Below are positions 49,237-58,698 of a stretch of DNA of 64,000 bases, in pieces. The notes beneath the pieces are model-generated. The model was not told the origin of the DNA. It saw nothing but the letters and a program-made list of their open reading frames with translations, and ran no database searches. The stretch comes from Sediminitomix flava (lineage in GTDB: Bacteria; Bacteroidota; Bacteroidia; Cytophagales; Flammeovirgaceae). The stretch is taken from the NCBI RefSeq assembly GCF_003149185.1, contig NZ_QGDO01000002.1, positions 868,001 to 932,000 on the forward strand. The letters run 5' to 3'. The position numbers and the translations under genes were made by a program. Each line of letters starts with the position of its first letter. Position 1 is the stretch's first letter.

Positions 49237-50529
49237 TTAGAGCGTGACATTTAGGCTCTTCAACTTCTGAGCATATTTTTTAATGATTTTATGTGTAGAC
49301 TTATCTGTGTCATAAACAGAATACCAACCTTGATGCTCATGTGGCGGATCTCCGATCAGATCGTCTCCATGTTTCCAAATTGATTTTGGTGCAGAAGGAC
49401 GACCTTCTCCTCCCCAAGCCCAGAAATTACATCCCATCATTGGAGCGCCTTCTTCAGATGCACTTCTTGCCACTTCTTTGAAGATTGCAGCATAATACTT
49501 GTCGCGCATTTTTACTGAAGAAGCATCCGAATGATCATCTAGATCTCTAGAAATCCCAAACTCTTCTAAAACGACAGGTTTCCCCATTTTTTTTGCGATA
49601 GCATTGTGTTTTTGCATATATGCTAAAGCATTTTTGACTGCTTTTTTATAACTCTTTTTCTTAAAAGGATCATACCATCCCCAGTTCTGAACCCAAATGT
49701 GATAGGTCATATAGTCGATTGCATCACTTTCATGATCTTTTTCGAAATCTGTTCCAGCCCAAGAGCTAGGCGTATAACCTTCAGAACCTGTAGAAACAAG
49801 GTGATTTGCATCTAAGCTTTTAATGAATTTGGCCGTCGTGTTGATCCAAGAAGATAAAAGCTTGTCTGCTGTTTGATCTTCGGGTTCATTGGCCAATTGC
49901 CAAGACATAATTGTAGCATCTTCGGTATAAGCTTTTCCTGTAATGCTATTTGTACGCAAAACGACTTTTTTGATACTTTCTTGATAGAGCTTTTGTGCTT
50001 CTTCTAGTTCGTAAAATTGACTTGAATATTTGGCAAAAACACCCCAATCGCCACCTTCTGCCGGTGGTGGATAAGGAATGCTTTTATCTTTTTTTACCCA
50101 CTGTACATATTGCGCCATTCCTCCAGACCAAGGCCAAAAATTGTTTAATACTACAACTGCTTTCATCTCTCTTTTTGCCATTTCTACCAGAAGATAGTCT
50201 AGCCCTTCAAGAAGTTCTTCATTGAAAACACCCGGAGCGGTTTGTACCGTTGGAGTTACTCGCCAAGGAGCAGTGTCAGGGCCTTCACTTGTTCCAAGAA
50301 TTCGGAGGTTAGTAATGCCAAGTTCTTGAAGTCGATCAAGCTCTCTGATGAGCCTATCTTTTTTGTAAGCACCCAAATTCATTCCGTACCAAAAATTGGT
50401 GCCCATATAATGATAAGCTTGCTGATTGATAAAGAATTGCCCGTTTTTGACATGGACAAAATCGGTTTTCTGAGCAAAAGTCATTAGGCTCAGAAAGCAG
50501 GATATAAATAGAAGGATTAGTTTTTTCAT
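49237..50529 (-). CDS. GH5 endo-beta-mannanase (GH5_7-like)
   Basis: A protein of 430 residues with a signal peptide (ends TFAQK). The start VKNGQFFINQQAYHYMGTNF is typical of GH5 mannanases. The TIM barrel has acid/base Glu215 in SWQLANEPED and nucleophile Glu323 in VVLEEFGISRD. A Trp-rich end (NFWAWGGEGRP, HQGWYSVYD) also matches GH5_7. There is no carbohydrate-binding module or T9SS domain. It should cut the beta-1,4-mannan backbone internally in the periplasm or at the surface. It is the first gene of the minus-strand pair with CE2 and lies beyond a repeat-like spacer from the GH-A lipoprotein gene. Confidence 0.92.
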   Translation of the reverse strand: MKKLILLFISCFLSLMTFAQKTDFVHVKNGQFFINQQAYHYMGTNFWYGMNLGAYKKDRLIRELDRLQELGITNLRILGTSEGPDTAPWRVTPTVQTAPGVFNEELLEGLDYLLVEMAKREMKAVVVLNNFWPWSGGMAQYVQWVKKDKSIPYPPPAEGGDWGVFAKYSSQFYELEEAQKLYQESIKKVVLRTNSITGKAYTEDATIMSWQLANEPEDQTADKLLSSWINTTAKFIKSLDANHLVSTGSEGYTPSSWAGTDFEKDHESDAIDYMTYHIWVQNWGWYDPFKKKSYKKAVKNALAYMQKHNAIAKKMGKPVVLEEFGISRDLDDHSDASSVKMRDKYYAAIFKEVARSASEEGAPMMGCNFWAWGGEGRPSAPKSIWKHGDDLIGDPPHEHQGWYSVYDTDKSTHKIIKKYAQKLKSLNVTL

Positions 50530-50599
50530 CTTAAGTAGTCATCATGTAGAGACAAGGGGGATATTTGAACTTATCTCTACTATTTCATTTTGGTTAGTG

Positions 50600-50790
50600 T
50601 TATTCTTTTGGCTTGATCCAAAAGAATCAAAAGATCAAGGCTATAGATCTTCCGCCTAAATCCTTCTTCATTCTCGCTGAAAATTCTTAACTCGCTTCAC
50701 TCAAACAAGAGAATTTTCTTTACGCTTTCATTTCAAAGGATTTTAACGGCTTCACCTCTAATGCCACTTCGAATCATTTATTTAGTGGCA
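50600..50790. repeat. Palindromic intergenic element, probably dispersed repeat
   Basis: ATTCTTTTGG (50602-50611) and CCAAAAGAAT (50618-50627) form a 10-bp stem with loop CTTGAT. It is followed by ATCAAAAGATCAAGG and a block containing AACTCGCTTCACTCAAACA. This text resembles repeats I have met between genes in many Bacteroidota genomes. It fills most of the gap between the mannanase and GH-A genes and codes for nothing. Copy number in this genome cannot be seen from one window. Confidence 0.5.
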
Positions 50791-50821
50791 ATAAAGGTAA
50801 ATGGCTTACTATGAAAATCTA

Positions 50822-52393
50822 TTATTCCATTGTAGTTAGCACTACAACACTATAAGCTGGAAGTGTGACATTACTTCCTTTCTTCAGATTAAAACCAGCA
50901 GGTTTTGGTTGAGGCCTACCCATATCTGTGTTGAGTTGGTAAGACTCTTCTACGTAGGATAGTTGCTTCACTTCTTGCGTTGAAGCCCCCTCAATTGCGA
51001 CATGGATGGATTGCGTCTCAGCAGAATTGTTTACTAACATGACGGTATATTTCCCATCTAAAACACCTGCTGTCAAACGAACATTTTGAGGTAATTGTGT
51101 TTCTTGTTTTAAGATGTCAGTTCCTTCTGGGAAATATTTACAGATCCAAGACCAAGGGTAGAACCAAGGACGAATATTTTCATCTTCGGGTCTGTCAATG
51201 AGTTCTGTACCCAAGATATTCCAGAAACCCCAACGTTTTAATTTATTCTTTTCTCCTGTATCATTTTTGGTGTGCATGGCATCGTCCAAATCCCAAGCAA
51301 CCATACCTTGAGCTCCTGCATTCATAAGCTGAATGGTGGCATCTACCATATCTACTCCGTAGCGATAGGTGAATACGGCCATTTGAGAATCTTCATTGGA
51401 AGCATAACCATCTTCAGTTCCCATTCTCAAATTCTCTTTATGATGAGGTGAATCCCAAGCATCTTTTATACCAATTTCTCCTACGAAAAACTTCTTTCCT
51501 GTTTTTTGAACAGCAGGAATGTCTTGAGGCAAATACATGGATTCTGCTGCTTTTCCATTTCGAGCGTCTTCTGTCCCGATGTAGGTATGAATTTCATACG
51601 CCCCAATGTTTTCATCTAATTGATCAATACTCATTTTTACCCAGTCAGAACCTTTATAGTCTTTATTTGGGTAAGTGTATTGCGGTACAGAACCGGGGCC
51701 AGAAACTCGAACATATTTATCGAGCCCTCTTTCTTTAATTTCTTTATCTAAAGCGACAACACCTTTGCTCCACTCTTCAAAGTCGCCAAGGGTAGATGCC
51801 CAATCTCCGTTTGGCTCATTCACCAAGTTGTAATATCGAATACAGGTATAGCCTTTAGTGTTGATCATATGGTCTAAATAGGCCCCAATCATTTTGATCC
51901 AACGAGTATCATGCGCATTATCTAATCGGTCTTTTTTAGCATTGGCTTCTTCCAAATCATGGAAATGATAAGGCGTTCCCCATTCTCCAAAAATCACCTC
52001 AATCTCATTTTGCTGACAGTAATCCATGAGTTTGTAAAGCTGATTCATCTCAGGATTATCAAAATCGAGAACAGGCTGTCCTTTTTTATCTAGACCTTTG
52101 TAGTATCTCCAGTTTGCTTGATCTACAACGCGGATAAGTTGAGGTTGCATATAATCAACACGTTGGAATAAGGTATCCCATTTGGCATTGGTCATCAAAT
52201 CGCCCCATTCTGCTGTAGGGCCGTCGGCATGAGGATATGCAGACCATTGCACACCGTTTCCAACAAAGCCTTTACTGATAAATTCATTGGATTTGATATC
52301 TGCGAAAAATTCAGATTTCTGCTCTGTTTGGCAGCTAAACAGCATAGAAGCGCCTAATGCTGCTATACATATTGATTGTTTGATTGATTTCAT
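50822..52393 (-). CDS. GH-A clan glycoside hydrolase lipoprotein, family uncertain
   Basis: A protein of 523 residues with a lipoprotein leader (lipobox LFSC, Cys21). A TIM barrel (about 45-420) carries acid/base Glu193 in YNLVNEPNGDW and nucleophile Glu306 in FFVGEIGIKDAWD. A C-terminal beta-sandwich (about 430-523, ending LPAYSVVVLT) is of the kind found in GH30 and GH39-like enzymes. It does not match GH5, GH26 or GH113 mannanases closely as far as I can read. It is encoded 22 bases after the beta-mannosidase on the same strand, so the two are one operon and it probably acts on mannan fragments at the envelope. Confidence 0.8.
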   Translation of the reverse strand: MKSIKQSICIAALGASMLFSCQTEQKSEFFADIKSNEFISKGFVGNGVQWSAYPHADGPTAEWGDLMTNAKWDTLFQRVDYMQPQLIRVVDQANWRYYKGLDKKGQPVLDFDNPEMNQLYKLMDYCQQNEIEVIFGEWGTPYHFHDLEEANAKKDRLDNAHDTRWIKMIGAYLDHMINTKGYTCIRYYNLVNEPNGDWASTLGDFEEWSKGVVALDKEIKERGLDKYVRVSGPGSVPQYTYPNKDYKGSDWVKMSIDQLDENIGAYEIHTYIGTEDARNGKAAESMYLPQDIPAVQKTGKKFFVGEIGIKDAWDSPHHKENLRMGTEDGYASNEDSQMAVFTYRYGVDMVDATIQLMNAGAQGMVAWDLDDAMHTKNDTGEKNKLKRWGFWNILGTELIDRPEDENIRPWFYPWSWICKYFPEGTDILKQETQLPQNVRLTAGVLDGKYTVMLVNNSAETQSIHVAIEGASTQEVKQLSYVEESYQLNTDMGRPQPKPAGFNLKKGSNVTLPAYSVVVLTTME

Positions 52394-52415
52394 GTTCTAA
52401 AAAATTTGTTCGTGT

Positions 52416-55037
52416 TTAGAGTGCTTTGGTAAAACTGTCAACTAAAGACATCATTTGTATGTCTTCTTTTGTTAAGGTCTGATCGGTTGTGATTTTTATA
52501 GAATATGCTTTATGAGCTAAAAGGTCAAAGTAATTGTCTGAGAAGAATGCTTTCTCATCATTACAGCTTAACATCAGATTTTTGACTGTTGTATTGGCTT
52601 TAATACTTAATTCATATCCGTCTTTCGTTTTCGCTAAATTGAACTTGTAAGTAGGTTCTTTTAAATTTAAATCTTTAGGTGCATTAAAGAAGAAAGTATT
52701 TTCATAACAAAGCTTACCATCTTGTTTTACTTCCATGGCCAAGACTAAATCTCTTTTATTGTAGCTATCTAAAGTGCTTTCTAAGAATGCGTCAATATTT
52801 TGCTGTTCAGCAATTACTTCCGTTGAAGCCATTGCTTTTGCATTGATGTCATACTTTTTTGTTTTCAATACTTTCCCATCAAGGGTCTGATAGCTTAAAC
52901 TTACTTTTACTTTTTGTTCTTCGACTTTATCATTCAATACATAGACTCCAAATTTTCCATATTCATTATATGCAGAGGCTATAACAGGAGCAAAAGCTTT
53001 TTTCATGAAGTATTGAAGCGCTTTCCATTTTCCGTAATAATCAATAGAAGACCAAGACATCGTTGGCCAAGAATCATTGATTTGCCAGAAAATAGTCCCC
53101 ATTGTTTGAGGTCTTCTTCTGTGGTATTCTGCTGCAAGTTTGACTCCTTCGGCTTGTGTCAGTTGAGATTGGTAAACGAAGCTTTCAAAATCTTTTGGCT
53201 TTTGGTAATAATAATCTCCAATCAATTGCATACGCTGATTTCCTGGGAAAGAACGTTGTCTGAAATCCATCAGCGCAGAATTCATCCCGAAATCGCCTTC
53301 AGCTTGACTTGCAAACTGTTCGATAGATGACAACTCAGGGAATGATTGGAAGCCATATTCTGAAACAAATCGGCCTGCATTTCCATAAAATACAGCATGT
53401 GGAGAAGTACCAAACCAAACACCCCAGAAATGGTCATCTCCTTTATGATGATTTGCGGCTTGTCTTTCATATTTTTTACCCCAACCTGCTTGTGGAGAAG
53501 AAGCCCAATACTTTCTATCATGATCTAATTCGTCTACAACAGATGGCAATAACTCATAGAAAAGTTTTTCATATTCTCTTTCCATCGCTGTAGAATCTAC
53601 TTGTGAAAAACCATATTTTTCCATCCATTGCCAAGGCACCCAGCCTGTCTCAATTTCATTGTTTCCTACCCAAAGTGCAATTGAAGGGTGATTTCTAAGA
53701 CGTTTTACATTTTGTTCTGCTTCCACTTTTATATTGGCAAGGAATGCCGAGTCAGCAGGATATTGTGTACAAGCAAACATAAAGTCTTGCCAAACCAAAA
53801 ATCCATATTCATCACAAAGCTCATAGAAAAGGTCATCTTCATAAACACCTCCGCCCCAAACTCGCATGATATTCATATTTGACGTTTTGGCAGCTTCTAA
53901 AATATCTACATATTTTTGCTTGGTTACTCTAGGCAAGAAATGATCATTCGGAACCCAATTTGCACCTTTGGCAAAAATGTCTTTTCCATTTAATCGGAAT
54001 TTAAAACTCTCACCATGTTCATCTTCCTCTTGCACAAGTTCTAGGGTTCTTACACCAATTTTATGAGAGATAACATCTTGTACTCCTTCCGATTTTACAA
54101 TTCCAGTTATTTCATAAAGGTGCTGATTTCCTAGGCCATTTGTCCACCAAAGTTTAGGATTCTCGATCTCAAAATCTACAGTAGCTTTTTGCTGATTACC
54201 TTCTTTGATTTCTATGGTTTTGCTAGCTACAGTTCCAATTCCATTGATGTGAATCTGAAGTTCTGCTTTTAGCGTTTCTATGGTTTCAAGTTCGAATTCT
54301 GCTGTAAAAGTGGCTTTCTCTTTTGAGACCTGATGTTGAACAATATGGAAATCTTCAATTTTTGCTTTATTCCAAGCTTTCAGTTTTATAGGTCTCCAAA
54401 TTCCCATTGCTACAAGTCTCGGAGCCCAATCCCAACCGTATTGATATGCTGCTTTTCTAGTGACTGGAGCTGTTTGTTTTCCAATTTCAGCTTTTTCTGC
54501 TACGGTAGGATAAATGTGATCGTATTTAGCTAATCGTTCTTCTCCTACTTTTGAAATAGAATGAAATGTGATTTCTAGTGTATTTTCTCCTTCTCTAAAT
54601 AAAGACTTGTCTTTAATGAACCATGTACGGTGCATATTTTCGGCATAAAATACTTCTTGGGCATTCAGTTTTACAGTCGCGTAAGTATCCAAACCTTCAA
54701 ATACTAATTCAAGTCCATCTGACTCAAACATTTCTTTGCTGATTTTAAAAGTATTGGTGTAAGTCCAATCTTCTCTTTCAACCCAATAGGTAGAATCTTC
54801 ATTGAAACGGTAGAAAGGTTCTTCAATTTTATGATTGGATAATAAATCGGTTTGAACAGTTCCAGGAACTTGTGCAGGGAGTGGCTGTTGATAATCGGGA
54901 TGAGTAGTGCTACTAAAAAACCAATTTTCATTTAATTCCAATTGGAGTATATCTGATTGTTGTTCCCGACTTGAAGTTTGTTTGCAACCCGACCATAACA
55001 GTAGGGGCAGTAAGAGAAAAAGAGAGGCTGATTTCAT
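52416..55037 (-). CDS. GH2 beta-mannosidase, lipoprotein
   Basis: A protein of 873 residues with a lipoprotein leader (lipobox WSGC, Cys18). The GH2 mannosidase layout is seen: jelly roll (about 30-210) with QVPGTVQTDLL and YQYGWDWAPRL, Ig-like domain, TIM barrel and C-terminal beta-domains. The acid/base is Glu461 in WVGNNEIETG and the nucleophile Glu560 in FVSEYGFQSFP; the ANWVPNDHFLPR and MRVWGGGVYEDD blocks are diagnostic for beta-mannosidases. It removes terminal beta-mannose from oligosaccharides. It is first in the minus-strand operon divergent from susC. The specificity call is strong. Confidence 0.93.
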   Translation of the reverse strand: MKSASLFLLLPLLLWSGCKQTSSREQQSDILQLELNENWFFSSTTHPDYQQPLPAQVPGTVQTDLLSNHKIEEPFYRFNEDSTYWVEREDWTYTNTFKISKEMFESDGLELVFEGLDTYATVKLNAQEVFYAENMHRTWFIKDKSLFREGENTLEITFHSISKVGEERLAKYDHIYPTVAEKAEIGKQTAPVTRKAAYQYGWDWAPRLVAMGIWRPIKLKAWNKAKIEDFHIVQHQVSKEKATFTAEFELETIETLKAELQIHINGIGTVASKTIEIKEGNQQKATVDFEIENPKLWWTNGLGNQHLYEITGIVKSEGVQDVISHKIGVRTLELVQEEDEHGESFKFRLNGKDIFAKGANWVPNDHFLPRVTKQKYVDILEAAKTSNMNIMRVWGGGVYEDDLFYELCDEYGFLVWQDFMFACTQYPADSAFLANIKVEAEQNVKRLRNHPSIALWVGNNEIETGWVPWQWMEKYGFSQVDSTAMEREYEKLFYELLPSVVDELDHDRKYWASSPQAGWGKKYERQAANHHKGDDHFWGVWFGTSPHAVFYGNAGRFVSEYGFQSFPELSSIEQFASQAEGDFGMNSALMDFRQRSFPGNQRMQLIGDYYYQKPKDFESFVYQSQLTQAEGVKLAAEYHRRRPQTMGTIFWQINDSWPTMSWSSIDYYGKWKALQYFMKKAFAPVIASAYNEYGKFGVYVLNDKVEEQKVKVSLSYQTLDGKVLKTKKYDINAKAMASTEVIAEQQNIDAFLESTLDSYNKRDLVLAMEVKQDGKLCYENTFFFNAPKDLNLKEPTYKFNLAKTKDGYELSIKANTTVKNLMLSCNDEKAFFSDNYFDLLAHKAYSIKITTDQTLTKEDIQMMSLVDSFTKAL

Positions 55038-55647
55038 ATAAAAATGAATAAAAATCCTTGAATGTAGATACTATGTAGTAATAATAGTTATTCACACACT
55101 TTTAGGAATTAATTATTCAAAAATGTACTACAAATAAATTAAAAAGTATTGATTTGTATTAAACAACACTTCTCAAGACCAATGAATACAAATTACAGAC
55201 GATCTATTTTACAGCTTAAACAATACATCAAACAATTCAACAACAACCATTAAACACACATTATCAATTATTTAATAAAAAACCTATACTTTTTTGAATC
55301 AAAAAATAGTCAAATATGAAAATGAAATTAAAGCAATTATTAATAGATATAATTTTATATCATTTTAAACCACACTTCATATAATCGATCTATTTCAGGT
55401 CATTTTCAAGCTAAAAATTGGGTTTATAATACTAAAAACGATGATCATACACTTATCACAGATACTTTTCAACGTATTAGTGATACATTCTTGATTTTTC
55501 CATTTTTAAAAGTGTAAGCCCTACTATTATTGTATCTGTAAAGTGAAACGAAGGACAGTCTGCGCACTTCAATTGATACTGTTTTTCAATTCCTTTTAAC
55601 TATGAAACACTAAAAAAATATACGATAACTTTTTTACATGAACAGAT
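55038..55647. other. Divergent promoter region of the mannan locus, no gene seen
   Basis: A 610-base, very AT-rich spacer between the beta-mannosidase and susC genes. It contains the three-block element described at 55210-55262. The long leader in front of susC (about 380 bases from that element) shows no coding frame and no recognised riboswitch. Confidence 0.5.
55210..55262 (-). promoter_or_regulatory. Upstream block of beta-mannosidase operon shared with PUL1
   Basis: Minus strand: AATGTGTGTTTAAT (55262-55249), 14 bases, TGTTTGAT (55234-55227), 9 bases, AAGCTGTA (55217-55210). The last two blocks and their 9-base spacing equal those at 14206-14182, and the first is identical. It is 173 bases before the beta-mannosidase start. 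A TAATTTG near 55196-55190 could be a -7 element. Confidence 0.45.
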
Positions 55648-58600
55648 ATGAAGAGTTTATCACCATCAAGGACTAGTCTAAGAATACTAGTCACATTTTT
55701 ATCACTTTTCTTTGGAACATCTGTAGCTGCTTTAGCTCAAGAAACAATTATCACTGGTAAAGTTAGCGCTAGCGGTGAAGTGTTGGCAGGTGTGAATGTC
55801 GTGGTCAAAGGAACCACAAATGGTACTATTTCAGATTTTGACGGAAACTTTAAAATATCAGTTCCTCAAGACACTGAAACATTAGTTTTCTCATTTATAG
55901 GTTATAAAACAATTGAAGAGCCAATTGGGTCTCGTTCTTATATTGAAGTCACACTTGTTGAAGATGCTGAACAATTAGAAGAGATTGTAGTGGTTGGTTA
56001 TGGTACCATGAAAAAGAGTGACCTTACTGGTGCTGTAAACACGGTAACAATGGATGACCTACCTTCTAGACCAACTGCAAATGTGGAAGAGTTATTACAA
56101 GGTCAGGCAGCAGGTCTTCAGATCACAAACTCTTCTGGGCAACCAGGTAGCTCCGTAAATGTACAACTAAGAGGGGTTAGTTCACTTACAGGAGATAGCA
56201 GTCCTCTACTTGTTGTAGATGGATTCCCGATGGGTGGTGCAGGAAATTTGAAGCAAATCAATCCAAACGACATCCAATCTATTGAGATTTTGAAAGATGC
56301 ATCTGCATCTGCCATTTATGGTTCTAGAGGTGCCAATGGTGTAATCATGATCACCACGAAAAGAGGTAAGTCTGGTAAGATGAATGTAAACTTTAATTCT
56401 AGAGTTTCAGTACAGACTCCTCCTTCAAACTTTAATACCATAAATGACCCTGCCTCTTTTGCACTTATCTCTAACGAAGGGCGTACCAATGCAGGTATGA
56501 TTCCACTTTATAATGGAAGCAACTTTTTAGGAACTTACTATCCTTCTGTTAGCGAAATCCAAAGTGGCGAATGGGGACACAGAACCGATTGGGCTGATGT
56601 TGTCTACAGAAATGCTTTGGCTCAAGATTATAACTTCTCTGCTAACGGTGGTACAGAAACTTCTCAATATTACTTCTCTCTAGGTTATTTAGGGCAAGAA
56701 GGTATGAACATTGGGGATGAATACAAGCGTATAAATGCTCGCTTTAGTTTAGATCAAGAGATTTTTAGAAATGTAAAAGCGGGTTTTAATATTATATTCT
56801 CAAATACAGATCAAGATAATAGTGCTGGTGGTGGTATTGGTCGTTCACCTGTATTCCCTGTATATGATGAAAATGGTGATTATTTCAGAATTGGAAATCA
56901 AGATTTCTACCATCCAATTATCCTAGCAGACGAAGTTTTGAACAAAAATAGAGGTACTGACTTTATATCAAACTTGTATCTGGATTGGGGAATTACCGAC
57001 GACTTAAAACTGAGAACTCAACTTAACTACAAAAACGGTAACTCGGTATCTGACCTTTATGAGCCAATCGGAAAAACTTGGAACGGTAACGAATGGAATG
57101 GATACGGATCAATATCGAATTTCACAGACCATGATATCTTAAGTGAAACTTATTTGACTTATAACAAAACAGTTTCAGATAAACACAGAATCACTGCTAT
57201 GGCAGGTTGGAGTGCTCAAAGATATGAAATGAGAAATAGCCAACTAGTGGGTAAAGGCTTTGTGAATGACAATCTGCAAAACCAAAACTTGTATGCAGCT
57301 GACATTATGGAAACTACCAACAGCTACCAAGCAAGTACACTTCTTTCAGCGATCAGTAGATTAAACTATGTCTTTGATGACAGATACCTCATCACCGCTA
57401 CAATGAGAGCTGATGGTTCATCTAAATTTGGTCAAAATAACCGTTGGGGTTACTTCCCGTCAGTAGCATTGGGTTGGAATCTGCACAAAGAAAGCTTTAT
57501 GCAAGACATTGAAGCGATTAGCTCATTTAAAGTGAGAGCTTCATGGGGTCAAGCAGGTAATCAAGGATTAGATCCTTATCAAATTAATGAAAGATATGGA
57601 ACGGCTCGTTATCCGAATGCTGGCGGAGGATGGAGCACAGGATTTGGCCCTGGAACATGGTACACCCCAGATTTCATTTACAAATACTGGCAAGGAATGG
57701 CGAATGGTGAGCTGAAATGGGAAACGACAACAACTTCAAACTTAGGGGTGGACATTAGCTTGTTTAACTCTAGAGTTATGCTAACTGCTGAAGTTTATGA
57801 TAAATATACAACCGATCTTCTACGTAGTGAGCGTGTAGCTCCTAGTGCAGGTTATGATGAAGTATTGGTAAACGATGGAGCTGTAAGAAACAATGGTTAT
57901 GAAATCAGTTTAGATGTAGCCATTTTCACTGGTGATGCTTCAGACTTTGAATGGAGTGTGAAAGGTACATTCTCTCAAAACCGAAATGAAGTAGTTGAAA
58001 TTGGTAGTCAGAACCTAGTATGGTTTGGAGGTGATGTAGAACGATTTAGATCGCCAGTTAATGTCTTGATTCCTGGTCAACCAATCGGTGCTTTTTATGG
58101 CTATAAAACCAATGGAATCATTCAATCTGTAGAAGAAGGTTTAGAAGCTGGTTTGAGAGGAGATGAAGCTAGACCTGGTGAAATTAAATATGTAAACCTA
58201 CAAGGCGATGAAGTAGATGCTGATGATCGAACTGTGATTGGTAATCCTAATCCAGACTTTATCTACAGTATTTCGTCAAGTATGCGTTACAAAAACTTTG
58301 ATTTTAGTTTCTTACTTAACGGAGTTAATGGCAATGACGTTTACAACATGACTCGTTTTGAAGGAGCAGCTCAATTAAATCGATGGACTCCAGACAACCC
58401 TACCAATGCTTATCCTAGCTTAAATGACAATAGACTTTATAGAGCTTCAGATTGGTGGATTGAAGACGGATCGTTCTTACGTATTCAAAACATAACTCTT
58501 GGTTATACGATGCCTCAGAAAGTGAATTGGATTCAGAATTTGAGAGCATACGTCTCAATTGACAATCCTTACATCTTTTCAAAATTCCAATATGGTTTTG

Positions 58601-58689
58601 ACCCAGAAGTAGCAGCAAATGGTATCCACTGGGGAGGTTATCCGCAACCTACTACCTATTCTTTTGGTCTGAATGTAACCTTGAAATAA
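55648..58689 (+). CDS. susC: SusC/RagA-family TonB-linked transporter of the mannan locus
   Basis: A protein of 1013 residues. Signal peptide (ends ALAQE), carboxypeptidase-regulatory-like domain (about 35-105, ITGKVSASGEVLAGVNVVVK), TonB-box region EEIVVVGYGTMKKSDLTGAV, plug (about 125-240, VQLRGVSSL, LLVVDGFPMGG) and a beta-barrel. It moves oligosaccharide over the outer membrane with SusD, encoded 9 bases downstream. It is distinct from the PUL1 SusC except in the common family blocks. It is divergent from the beta-mannosidase, with the glycosidases and esterases of the locus to the left, so mannan-type oligosaccharides are the likely cargo. Confidence 0.96.
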   Translation: MKSLSPSRTSLRILVTFLSLFFGTSVAALAQETIITGKVSASGEVLAGVNVVVKGTTNGTISDFDGNFKISVPQDTETLVFSFIGYKTIEEPIGSRSYIEVTLVEDAEQLEEIVVVGYGTMKKSDLTGAVNTVTMDDLPSRPTANVEELLQGQAAGLQITNSSGQPGSSVNVQLRGVSSLTGDSSPLLVVDGFPMGGAGNLKQINPNDIQSIEILKDASASAIYGSRGANGVIMITTKRGKSGKMNVNFNSRVSVQTPPSNFNTINDPASFALISNEGRTNAGMIPLYNGSNFLGTYYPSVSEIQSGEWGHRTDWADVVYRNALAQDYNFSANGGTETSQYYFSLGYLGQEGMNIGDEYKRINARFSLDQEIFRNVKAGFNIIFSNTDQDNSAGGGIGRSPVFPVYDENGDYFRIGNQDFYHPIILADEVLNKNRGTDFISNLYLDWGITDDLKLRTQLNYKNGNSVSDLYEPIGKTWNGNEWNGYGSISNFTDHDILSETYLTYNKTVSDKHRITAMAGWSAQRYEMRNSQLVGKGFVNDNLQNQNLYAADIMETTNSYQASTLLSAISRLNYVFDDRYLITATMRADGSSKFGQNNRWGYFPSVALGWNLHKESFMQDIEAISSFKVRASWGQAGNQGLDPYQINERYGTARYPNAGGGWSTGFGPGTWYTPDFIYKYWQGMANGELKWETTTTSNLGVDISLFNSRVMLTAEVYDKYTTDLLRSERVAPSAGYDEVLVNDGAVRNNGYEISLDVAIFTGDASDFEWSVKGTFSQNRNEVVEIGSQNLVWFGGDVERFRSPVNVLIPGQPIGAFYGYKTNGIIQSVEEGLEAGLRGDEARPGEIKYVNLQGDEVDADDRTVIGNPNPDFIYSISSSMRYKNFDFSFLLNGVNGNDVYNMTRFEGAAQLNRWTPDNPTNAYPSLNDNRLYRASDWWIEDGSFLRIQNITLGYTMPQKVNWIQNLRAYVSIDNPYIFSKFQYGFDPEVAANGIHWGGYPQPTTYSFGLNVTLK

Positions 58690-58698
58690 TCTGAAATC

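Noticed and set aside
55263-55647. Riboswitch in the long susC leader
   Set aside because: No conserved riboswitch core could be recognised; the stretch is simply AT-rich.
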